NCBI GenBank assembly: GCA_037176885.1
Contig: JAWWNJ010000019.1
Location: forward strand, 2,046,001 to 2,110,000
DNA length: 64,000 nt
DNA from: Favolaschia claudopus
Taxonomy: Eukaryota; Basidiomycota; Agaricomycetes; Agaricales; Mycenaceae
Direction of reading: 5' to 3'
Under the pieces are notes generated by a model. That model saw only the letters and a program-made list of their open reading frames with translations, was not told the DNA's origin and ran no database searches. How positions within the stretch are numbered: the first letter of the stretch is position 1; each line of letters starts with the position of its first letter. A program made the position numbers and the translations under genes. Shown in pieces: positions 10,760 through 20,832 of the stretch.

Positions 10760-13642
10760 CATCTTTATCGTTGAGTCAGCAGTTGAACTTGACCTTAGCT
10801 TCCCGGCATTTTCCGGGTCTGCCGGTGTCGGCCTCGCTGAGATATTTCGACTTTTCCTCTGCCACCTGTTTTGTTGTGAGCAATAAATTTTTCATCAGTG
10901 AGAAAGCTTACTCCCTCGCGTGTATCGTTCAAGTTCTTCCACAAAACAAGCACTGCATTTTCGGGAAGCCGAGGCAGTTGGCGAGTTCGTCGGGTGACCA
11001 TGAAGAAAGACGCAGATAACACCTGAGAAGCACTTGAAACAATGCCGACGCGGAATAAGAGCAACAGGATAGTGGGTTTTCGGGTCCCATTCGGGCATGA
11101 TGCGAAACATCCGTTCAGCACGCCTTAATAGCCAGTGGATGCCGCCCGAGCGTCTCGCGTAGTGCAAAATCCAGGTCGTGGAAATTCAGATAGACACGGA
11201 AATGAACGGCGTCAAGCGCGCATGGTTCTTGAACTAACTTGCCCAGTATCGAATTCCACAAGGCGTATACCGGACCGAGAGTGAGGAATCGCCACACCGG
11301 TTGAGTAGGTGCAGATCTAAATAAATAGATAGAGTTTTTCCTGAGAGAGCTTGGGAAGATGTTGCTTATCTTTATCTCGTGGTTTAATTTGTATTTGATC
11401 CAAGCTGAAATTCGGCCACATCGCGGCGTTGGTTGACCCATGATGCATGAATGAGTAAGAAAGCCGAAGATCCCGCACCCGCATACAGTGTTACTGCCTG
11501 CAATGATTCAATGAGTTGGCGAGTGGTGGGGTAAAAAGTAATCACCACTCGAAAATACTAGGCAGATGCGACACTAAACATACCGCACCGATGCCCAGAG
11601 TTATTGTATGGACCGCAGCTTCCGTACATAACGGTGAGTATTGCCAGTCAGTAGCACCGGGACGCGTGGTCCGAATCTTGAGATTGGCTTTCAACCTACT
11701 TTACGGAACAAATGGGCGAAATTGAATGCGAAATACCGGGTGTGATATCTGTGAATTTCACATTCAACGACTTCGCGCTCCGGTAATCTTCCAGGGGTCG
11801 CGTGAAGCTCTAGTCCGCATATGCGGCTTTTCTACAAAAGATCTCAGCAAGTGAGGTCCGAATATCAAAACGCCGACCTCAAAGGTGATAAGAACAAAGT
11901 TCTGCGAGCTGCTCCGACACAGACAAAACAACGTAAAGCAGGGTGGCTTCCGACCAGCTCCTCATTGATTACCGTATTCACAGCCCGAAGGACCAGTCAC
12001 GTACATATATCCCGATTGCACTCGCATTTGAACCCCGCGACGCCCTGAGTGGGTGGAAGGAAGGTGCTTTACGTACACTGGGGTTTCTTCTCTGAAATAT
12101 ATTGCATAACTTCTGTTCAGCGATTGGCGAAATGTCAAGTCGACGGAGGGAAGATCGGGTCAAGCATGAGTGGATGTACTTGGTGGTGCAGAGATTGATT
12201 TGTGGCGTGAACGAATGATAAGAACCGGAAGGCCCATATCGAGTAGAGAGGCTTATGCGCTTGGTGGCTTTTTCGAGCGTCTGTGTGCGCAGATGGAGGA
12301 TGGTGGAATCAAGGCCGAGGAGATTGCATTCCGGGGCAGGCGGAAAGAGATGAGCAAGCAGCGGCAAGACATCATGACTTGTCGCTTGGAAGGAGAGTTT
12401 TGCGCCGAGAGAAAATCGGGACTTCGACCCGATATCGGTTCAAATATAGATCCAAGCTTTGCCCACCGTTACCGTCGGGGAGTGAAACTTGTCGGAGGAG
12501 AAAGAGGTAAGGAATAAATTGGTGGAACTTGACACTGAGCCATGGTGGCGTCGAAAAGTGCGAGTTGTTCGCGTTCTGTTTCACAAAAGTTGATGATCGT
12601 GCTGCCTGTTGATGAGGCGTTGGGTATCTATTGGGCGCGGAACAGGTGAGTGTAGAAGGCACATACATGAGTCGATGGGAACTGCATCCGTTTAACTCGA
12701 ACATGTGCAGCAACTCGAGGTTGATTCGGCGGATTCCGCGAGATTTGTATTTGCTGAGTTGAGCGTGATGAATTCAGCTTTCAACAGTTGCCCACGACGG
12801 AGGGATGAAAGACTGACCAAGTGGAGTCGCTTTATTCTCAACCCCATGTTCTTGTTACCGACACTTTGGCGAAATCCAGTCAGTAGATAGTGTGAAGGAC
12901 CACGACGCATAGAATCAATCTAGATCGAACGGTCGAAAGAAGAATTTGAGCGGTGTCGACGTCATAATTTTACAGTTCACGAACCTCACTCAATATTCAC
13001 ATTATTCTTTCGAATTCGAGCGGGGGAAAATGAGCGATCCGAGTTGGGGTAGGCGTGTGTAGTAAAACCACGAGTGCACCACAGCGATTGCTTGAACTAC
13101 TCAGAGAGTGTCGGTTTTGGAGGGACCTACTTGCGAATCGTCGTCGAAGATCGATATTCTGTCACTTTGAGGCGGACGTGAGGATGATTCCTGACGGCCA
13201 TGGAGCGAGTGTGGGGCGGTTGGACACCGGGTAAGATGTAGGCAACCGGGGAAAGGCTTCATCATGACAGGGCTTGAGAGAGTTGTTTCGTAGAGGCAAA
13301 AGATAAGACTCAACACACGGATTAGAACTTTTGTTTGAAAGCAAAAACAGGTCGAATCTCGGCTGGAAAGAAAGTGAGAAGCTTTCAACGTGGCCGACGC
13401 GAGATAGCAGACGAACGAAGTCTCAAAGCTTGAAGGTCCGAAGGCGATCTCATCAGTGACGCAACAGAGCTAGACCTTAAGTTTTGGCGAATGTTGAATT
13501 TTCTGCCAATCGGCATTCGTCTTCGTTTGCAAATTGGGTTTGGAGATGATCGATAATTTGCCAGGTAAGGTAGGAGCGACAATGAACATCGCAGGATCAA
13601 ATCTTGGAGCACTTGCAAGCGCGAGCGCTTCACCGTGGTGTT
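10760..13642. other. 2.9-kb stretch without a recognised gene
   Basis: Open stretches occur on both strands, for example 11115-11441(-) and 12170-12517(+). The last has a coding-like composition (EERMIRTGRPISSREAY-type text, then MEDGGIKAEEIAFRGRRKEM). None matches a family I know and no exon chain closes. The minus strand at about 13430-13640 may be part of a gene broken by the neighbouring hAT insertion. Confidence 0.3.
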
Positions 13643-13650
13643 CACAGTTC
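13643..13650. repeat. hAT target-site duplication, left copy
   Basis: CACAGTTC, identical to 14455-14462 on the other side of the element. Confidence 0.93.
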
Positions 13651-14454
13651 TAGTGTTGTCCGGGGTCGGGTCGCCGACCCTAGACCCGACCCAAGCCCGG
13701 GCTTTTGAGCCCGACCCCGACCCGACCCGGGCCCGACTTCAAGTAGGGTCGTGGGTCGGGTCAGAGATTCTGTGCGACCCTAGACCCGGGTCGCCGACCC
13801 GGGTCGGCACCTACAAATTTCAGCGCAGTTAGGGGCATGAATGCATGTCTCCATCTCCTCATCTGATGCATTCACAGTGCTTACCATTGAATCTCTGCTC
13901 AAGAAATCATTCCTGAGAAGAGGAAGGCATATCGGGAGCATAAGCAGCAGGAATTGATCGGTAAGTCCCGCATCCCATCAGTTCCCACGACCCTAGAAAG
14001 GAAGTTTTGCAGGCGATACGGCGTATATTCGCAAATCGGGTGCGTGGAGAGTTATGGTTGTGTTCCAAGAACCTGAAACTTACCTAGGATTGATTCTGCA
14101 TAGTCTTGGAAAGTGTCAACTCCCTTGGTTCGGATAGTGGTAGCTGTTTTTCGTGGTTAGTTATGTATTTATTACGTCTGAATGCAGTTTGCTGACCACT
14201 GTTGTTGGGATTCAACTTTTTCTGCTTCAAGAGGTGTTAGATATACATCTGGCATAGAAAAAGATTAATATGTGAGGTCAAATTCATTCAAAATTGTTTT
14301 CTTAACCATGCGACCCGGGTCGCGACCCTGACCCGACCCGACCCGGGCCCGACCCCGCCTTCTGGGTCGGGTCGGGCGTTGAGCATCGACCCTGACCCTT
14401 GCTGACCCGACCCAAGCCCGGGCTTTCGAGCCCGACCCGACCCTGACAACACTA
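13651..14454. mobile_element. non-autonomous hAT element, 804 bp
   Basis: The ends are inverted repeats beginning TAGTGTTGTC, which fits the hAT terminal consensus (YAGNGTT). The element is flanked by a perfect 8-bp direct repeat, CACAGTTC, at 13643-13650 and 14455-14462, the hallmark target duplication of hAT transposition. Both subterminal regions (13660-13810 and 14310-14450) are dense arrays of GGGTCGGG/CCCGACCC motifs in both orientations. The roughly 480-bp middle has no transposase frame, so mobility would depend on an enzyme encoded elsewhere. The exact target duplication implies a fairly recent insertion. Confidence 0.93.
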
Positions 14455-14462
14455 CACAGTTC
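14455..14462. repeat. hAT target-site duplication, right copy
   Basis: CACAGTTC, identical to 13643-13650. Confidence 0.93.
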
Positions 14463-14723
14463 CACGACCAAGTCACTTCAAACTTGCCAAAGGAGAAACT
14501 TTGAGAAAGAGGCTGGTGTATCGCGTTGAAGACACGCAGCCCGAAGAATGCAAGCCAGCACGTTGAGTCCGGAGTGGCGAAATCTCTCGGACGACACAGC
14601 GGACGACGAGGAGGAGGTGATCGTGACTACGGATCATTCCATTGTGGGAAACGTGACAAGTGACAAGTCACCCTTGGCTCAAACCACCACTCTCGCCAAA
14701 ATCTCGAACCATTTTTTGCTCTT

Positions 14724-15998
14724 ATGGCAAGCAGCATTCTGACCAAATCAATCTGTGATGCAATGCGACGCATCGCACCACCTGTTCTTGCGGGATCATG
14801 GGACAATGTCAGTCGGAAAGAGCCTCGAAGTCTGCTCTTTGACTCGAGGATACCGTATACACCTAGCCTGAACGCTGACTGACTGTTCAAACTGGGCCCG
14901 AAAAGATCGGGCTCATCCTAGGTTCTCTTTGCTGTTCCAGAAATCCCAGCAGAACCGCCACTCACCCCACCTGATTGTTGCCATTTGCCAGAATCGCCCG
15001 TCAAAAATGCCAGCGCAGCTGCGAATCGTGTGCTCCTCACCATTGAGTTGGTCTTTTGACGATATGCTACGGAGTCTACCGACGATTAATGCGCGAATTT
15101 GTCCCCTTAGCATCACACCCGCTGTCTTCGACGAAGCTATTGCAAGCGGCGCGTCCATGATCGTTTCTTATCACCCACCGATTTTCCGTGGCTTGAAATC
15201 CTTGACGCTGGGTAATCCGCTTCAAGGAACTTTGCTTCGCTGTGCTGCTGCTGGGATCTCGGTGTACAGTCCCCATAGCGCGCTCGATGGCGTCTTCGGG
15301 GGCATCAACGAATGGCTTACCACTTGCATCGGTGGTGATGTAGAACAATTAGTTGCCTTGAAGTGGAAAAAAGAATTCGGGTCCTTGGGTGGGGACGGAC
15401 GCCGTGTGACGTTTGACCCGCCCATCTCGATGGAGGTGCTTGTGGGCCGAATCAAGAAAAATCTTAGTCTGTCGCAAGGTTCGTCCGCCGGGTGTTGCCG
15501 GCTGATGTGACTTGGTTTTTAATTCAATTCATTCACTCGGTTCACAGTTCAGGTGGGGTATTCGCCCGTTAAACCGGATCGCCTCGTAAGCAGCGTGGCT
15601 ATCTGTGCGGGTTCTGGAGGGTCTGTGTTCAGCGAGATGGACAAGCCAGCTGATGTCTGGTTTACGGGCGAGTTATCTCATGTACGTTGCGTCTCCCGAG
15701 TCATTACGAATTCTCAAAGAATCATTTTTTCTCCCTTACAGCACGAGATTCTCGCGGCTGTGGCCGCTGGGACGCACGTCATTCTGTGTAAGCTATCCTT
15801 TTTTTGGTCTAGATTATATATATACGACAGCTGAGCGGGAACGCGTTCGCAGGCGGGCACACGAACACCGAGCGTGGATACCTCCCGACCCTTGCGACCA
15901 AATTGAAGGAAGAGCTAGCGGCGGCGGCCGAAAGCGATCTGGGGAATGTCGATATTGTAATCAGTCAGAGCGATGCTCATCCCCTGGAGTTTGCCTAG
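14724..15998 (+). CDS. NIF3: NIF3-like dinuclear-metal protein (NGG1p-interacting factor 3)
   Basis: Seven exons join in perfect phase: 14724-14807, 14906-14921, 14992-15046, 15111-15478, 15548-15681, 15742-15787 and 15853-15998, giving 282 aa. That length fits the fungal NIF3 family. The product starts MASSILTKSICDAMRRIAP and contains WDN-IGLILESPV, NRVLLTIDITPAVFDEA, SYHPPIFRGLKSL, GISVYSPHSALD, WFTGELSHHEILAAVAAGTH and CGHTNTERGYL. The conserved His of SYHPP and of GHTNTE, with the acidic residues around them, are expected metal ligands. The first ATG that yields the family N-terminus is used. Exon 2 is only 16 nt. NIF3 proteins are widespread and mostly cytosolic or mitochondrial. A GTP-cyclohydrolase-like or hydrolase activity has been suggested for relatives, but the reaction is not settled. 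Confidence 0.95.
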
Positions 15999-17281
15999 AG
16001 CTGTGTCTTGTTCCTCTGTCCTACGTATCTTGCACTTACTCAATTTACCTCGCTGCCCCTGCCTGTGTTTCGAAAGAGGCAATGTGATCCGCCTCTTGTC
16101 ATGCTGCAAAATCATGTTGAAAGTTGGAATTCAGCGTACTCATCGGATCCATACGCATAGAATTTGAACACACCTCAAAGCCAGCTCGTCCGCAGTTCTG
16201 CCTCAGGATGTATTCTTCCCGATCAGCACCCAGGCTTTTCCCGACCTTCGAAACTCTAAGCTTCTTCGACCCCACAATACCCCAGCAGCGGTATTCACCC
16301 GCATGCTATACTCTACAGTATGCTATTAGCTTTCTCATCAAGCTAACGCATGCGCCTCCCGCGAATGCTTCCGGTTCCAAGTTTATTCGCTGATTATAAT
16401 TTATGTAAAGTCGTACCTACTACGCCCGCCACACACCTCGAAGACAGGAACGAAGGGGAAAAAAGAATTTGAAAGACTACTGCGCTGTTCTGTCAGCCTT
16501 CGGCATCTGCCCTTTCTCAATTCAATGCAGGAAAATGCCGAATTTTGCTTGGATTTATCAGCGGACTTCGGGTTTCTCGATAGCCGGTGTCAAGTCCACA
16601 GGTGTTTAAGGTGTTATTGAGTAAGTTAGGTACATAGTCCCGATCTTGAGCGCGCGAGAAGAAATCGGCCGGGAAGGGAGATGGGGTGTATCGAGATTTC
16701 AGTTTGGACAAGTTGGTAATTTGTGTCAAGGCGTGTAATCTGTTTCGAGGTTTACCGGAGTATTCCGAACAGCGCGCAGCAGAAAAAGAAAACGCGCTGC
16801 AAAAGAAAACGCCCTGCAAAAGAAAACGCGCTGCGATACATTGCGAGTAGGAATAGCATCGCACAATCCGTTCCATGAGTTGGCTCAGTTGAGCAGATAT
16901 CAGCTAGGCTCTAGCGCTGTGACGCGATGTGGACTCGGATTCAACTGGGGATCCAAGACTAAAAAAAACATGTTCTACGTGATAGATGCCGGCGGCCGAA
17001 TTCAAAGATGAGCTCTACTAGGCGGTATTCCTGGCTCGCCTTTTATCTTGTTTCCACCACTGTCTGCAAACTGTTTGTTTATTTACCACGTGCTCTCGTG
17101 AGAAAAAATGGGTGACAATGCCACGTGATGTTGGCCAACGCGCATGTCACAGTGACTCCGTCACTCTTCTCCCTCATCATCTGCGAGCGCTTTGCTTCGA
17201 ATCCGGCCAAGTTCGTTCTGATAGAACCCAAAACAATACTTCCCACTCATTCTACTTCACAAAGCTCTACTTTTGACTACC
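15999..17281. other. intergenic region between NIF3 and the TPX2-like gene
   Basis: No gene was recognised. A minus-strand frame (16517-16876) has no family match. It overlaps a short tandem repeat at about 16782-16836. The last 200 bp are CT-rich and probably hold the promoter and 5' leader of the downstream plus-strand gene. Confidence 0.4.
16782..16836. repeat. three tandem copies of a ~17-bp unit
   Basis: The unit AAAGAAAACGCGCTGCA is repeated three times with one substitution (CGCCCTGC in the middle copy). Confidence 0.8.
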
Positions 17282-19540
17282 ATGCCCGGCTCAGACCTCA
17301 GTTTGCGCCATCTACCAGACCTATCCGACGTGTCGTTTTCCTTCCAAATCCCAGCCGATTCTGGCGACGATCTACTTCATGGCGACTCCGCCGACTTTTT
17401 TGGTGGTGCAACCTCTATGATGGTCTCTCCTATGGCTCCACGTAGCATGGTTGACGCGCCACCGACTCTGGGGGATCCGCAGGCGACATCGGTAGTTTCA
17501 ATGCCACTGGCGGCCGCAGGGACTCGAAGAACTGCGAAATCCCTTCTACCGACCACGCGATCCAATATACAGGCCCCCAGCGCCACCCAGATAGCCTCGA
17601 AAATGCTAAAAGCAATCCCTGCCTCCGAGATGAATCCAGGACCCTTTCATGGCGCTGCCACGCCTCGTGTCGGTGCATTAATCGATAGCGAGTCAAACGA
17701 TGCTCAGGAATCGACACCTCGCTCTAAATCGTGTATTGACACGTCGAAACCAAAATCACATCCGAATTTATCACCAGACGAGTTATTTTCGCATCTACCG
17801 AATGACTCTCCCATCGATGGCGTGTCTTCGAAAGATGCGGAGCGTGTCAGCGCGGACCCATCTGCAGAGGAGAAGAATTCCTCCTTGCCCGAATTGGCCA
17901 AAGCAGGGAGATTGCCACCACCAAAGTCCAAAAAGGTGAGTTGAACGCTGATCGTTGGATGATGTTGACATTGATTTTCAGACTGCCACCAACCTGAATC
18001 AAAAATCATCGACTACGACGACATCGAATCCTGTCAGACCCAAGCCGACATCCACCTTCACAACGACAAAACCTCGCGGTAATCCCGTCCCCGCAAAAAC
18101 CGCTCATACCAATGTGGAGCCCCACCCAAGAAAGCAAGATGTTGAACCGGATTCGGGAATCGCTGGACGACTGTTGATGTACGGAGCTCAAATGATAACA
18201 TCTTTTCCGTTCGTCTTCATCCTCGTTCACTGCCGCTTTGACCTGATCGAGAAATATTCAGTCAATCCGATAACGACGAGGAGAGGACGTTGTTGCACAA
18301 TTCTCCTAGCAGTGCTGCTGAAGGAGATGTTGCGATGACCGATAACATTTTACCTGCCGGGCCGGAGGTGGTGGAAGCAATTTCGCCTAGTCATATCTTT
18401 CCCCATCGCAGTGAGCCAAGCCCTGCTCATAATCGGATGGAAGTCGCCGACTCGAAGCCACGCGTCTCGGTAGTGCTCGACTCGGAGGCCGGAATGGTCG
18501 ATAGTTCCGTTCCGCAGACTGACCCGTTGATGTCAAACTCACGCGACGACCCGTTGACATTATCACAGCTTTCGCCAAGGAAAATCGAGCAACCTGTGCA
18601 GGAGAGCGGGGACATAGGCGGGGACTCGGGGAAGCGGGCGGTTTCGCCTATGCGACCGGCAGCTAAACGTCTGTCTTCAGCGGCGTCCGCAGAAGACAAC
18701 GAGGGACGGAGGAAGAAGCGCGTCGTCGGCGTTGGTATCCCGTCTGCTGCGGCGATTCCTGCCCGTCCTAGCACGCGCGCTGTTCGGGGACGTGGTGGCG
18801 TTCGAACTGTCTCTGCGCCGGCGCATGTCCGCACGCAACCAGCGAGGAAATCTTCGGACGCCCTGGGCAAACCCGTTCGCATTATTCAGCGAACGGCCTC
18901 GTCCGCAAGTTCGACATCGACATTGCCTCGGAATGCCGTGGTCAGCGCCGCCCCGAAAATCAAGAAGCTACCGGGTATATCCAGCGCGAGTTCTTCGTCG
19001 GCCGCAAATAGTGTAAGGATTCATTTAGCTCTCGTTCATGGCCTCGTTCTTACTGAACTCGTCTCGTTTCTTATTTAGACTAGCGCGACGCGCAAAGTGC
19101 CGACCCCTGGGGAGTCCAGTACGTCGTCGTCGGGAAGTAGCCGAGACGCAGTAACGACACGTCATCGGAGGGAACACGCTGAAGAATCCACGGAATCGCA
19201 GCAGCCTCGGCCAAAGCCGTATAAGATTCCCGACTTCAAATCCATGCACGCTTCGTTGGCCGCACAAGGCGCGCTTCGTCGTTCGCAAATGGCGCCGACA
19301 GTTCCAGTTCCGCTTGCGTTTAGTACGGATATACGCGCCAGGGAACGGGAGTTATTCGATGAGAAGGTGCGGGAGAAGGAGAGAGAGCTGGAGGCTGCGA
19401 GGGAGTTGCAGCGGCGCGAACGCGAGGAGGAGCAGGCGAAGGAGATTAGGGAGATGCGGAGACGCGCTGTGCCTAAGGCCCATGAGGTCCCGGATTGGTA
19501 CAAAGAGGCGCCGAAGAAAAACCAAGAGCCTGGTCAGTGA
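17282..19540 (+). CDS. TPX2-domain protein (spindle microtubule factor)
   Basis: Four exons join in phase: 17282-17935, 17982-18178, 18262-19012 and 19079-19540, giving 687 aa. Residues 1 to about 530 are low-complexity, rich in Ser, Pro and Lys, as expected for a disordered spindle regulator. The C-terminus is a clear TPX2 C-terminal (Xklp2-targeting) domain: KPYKIPDFKSMHASL, then FSTDIRARERELFDEKV, a coiled coil rich in Glu and Arg, and RRAVPKAHEVPDWY. In animals and plants TPX2 nucleates spindle microtubules and activates Aurora A under Ran control. Here only the C-terminal domain is recognisable; I saw no Aurora-binding motif. Basic clusters such as GRRKKRVVG could act as nuclear localisation signals. 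The start is the first ATG in the frame, preceded by a pyrimidine-rich leader. Confidence 0.85.
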
Positions 19541-20550
19541 CGGAATGGCTTCGTGGCCGGGTTAGAGGGCATGGTGGGCTGTGAATCTGAACTCGAGGCA
19601 AATTTGCTGATGCGTATTCTTTAGATTCAACCACTTTTTTCTTTGTTACTGTATGACGGAAATGAACTTTAATTGCGTATTCTTCATTCTGCGAGCCTCG
19701 TCGAAACCTCGTTGCCGCTACCTGTTGCCGTCGAACCAAAACACGCGTCGGCTCTACAGCACTGAGATAACAATAAGTTTTTTTGTCTTTGTCTATCGTC
19801 TATCTCTGTGAATAGCTCCATTCACGCTCGGCTGTGCATCATTTGATACACGTTTTTTTCCTCTCTTGGATCGTGTACAGACTTGCACCAGGTGCAGCTC
19901 AACGCACTGTCCTAGGAGGCTGACCTCGGTGGAACTCCGTACTGACCGATTCGAATTTGTGGGTCCTCGTGGATTGACATTCTATCTGATCGACCGATCG
20001 AACGAACGAATTCAACTTCTTCAGCTTGTCATTTTTATCTCTTTCTCAGTCCTTTCAAGTTTCTGATTCCCAGAACACGCACAGGCCTCGTGACAGACCC
20101 TGGGTTCCGATGGTCTCCGGAATCCAGACGACAGCTGATGCGCAGCTCACCTGGTCTACTGTATCATCTCACAGCCCAACATCGTTTTCAACAAATCGTT
20201 ACAGCGATTTGGTTCCGTTGTGTCTTTTCGGTAAGTGCTTCTGTTTAGTCGACGGGAGATCTTTAACTCACGTCGATTTGGTTAGTCCACAGTTATCGGT
20301 GCCTTGAAAGATGCCGGTCGTGTCGCCTAATTTGGGCTTACAGCAACGCTTCAACATCATAGCCGGAGCTTGGGACCGTGATTACGGTACAGGTCAGTCC
20401 CATCGATCGAGTAGATCTGTGCCGGAATTGTGTGCCGTATACCCCATTGAACAGATAAAAGGGAAGACAAATTGTCTTGTCGGATAACCCACTCCTCCAA
20501 CTCACTCTTCAACTACCACTTGCCTCTCCTCCCAATCTTCCTCTTGCATC
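19541..20550. other. intergenic, 1.0 kb
   Basis: Contains the 3' flank of the TPX2-like gene and the promoter of the small CxxC gene. A TATA-like AGATAAAA lies at 20453-20460, about 90 nt before the next ATG. An ATG at 20311 opens a short frame that I could not extend. Confidence 0.4.
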
Positions 20551-20832
20551 ATGCAGTCTACCACTTCCATCCCCGTCGTTCAGCGCACTGCTGAGGCCTC
20601 AACCACCGTCGTCGACCGCAATTCTACAGAGGTCAAGGCCGTTCCTCAGAACGCCAATGGACCCCAGTGCGCACACTGCGGCTGGCGTGGCGGAGAGCAT
20701 GCGTGCGTCGTTCTCTTACCATACTCTTTCATTAAAACTGATCAACTTGTAGTTCGAACTGCCCTTTCAGTGCGCTCCTCATCCTTTGTACATCGGATTC
20801 ATTGTCTCATCTCTTCCCCTTTCGCAGAGTAA
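20551..20832 (+). CDS. 57-aa CxxC mini-protein, three exons
   Basis: Exons 20551-20702, 20753-20769 (17 nt) and 20828-20832 (the last two bases of a Lys codon plus the TAA) join in phase. The product is a Ser/Thr/Val-rich N-terminus of about 36 residues, then CAHCGWRGGEHASNCPFK and the end. Two Cys-x2-Cys/Cys residues plus His could bind one zinc ion. The terminal 'CxHCGWRG..H...CPFK' motif is one I associate with short conserved agaric proteins of unknown function, which also supports the two introns (50 and 58 nt). Without splicing the frame runs into 40 unrelated residues. It has no signal peptide, so it is probably intracellular. Function unknown. Confidence 0.7.
   Translation: MQSTTSIPVVQRTAEASTTVVDRNSTEVKAVPQNANGPQCAHCGWRGGEHACVVLLPYSFIKTDQLVVRTALSVRSSSFVHRIHCLISSPFAE

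Noticed and set aside
13635..13832. Short frames rich in Asp/Pro/Thr/Arg at the hAT ends
   Set aside because: Translations of the GGGTCGGG arrays, not genes.
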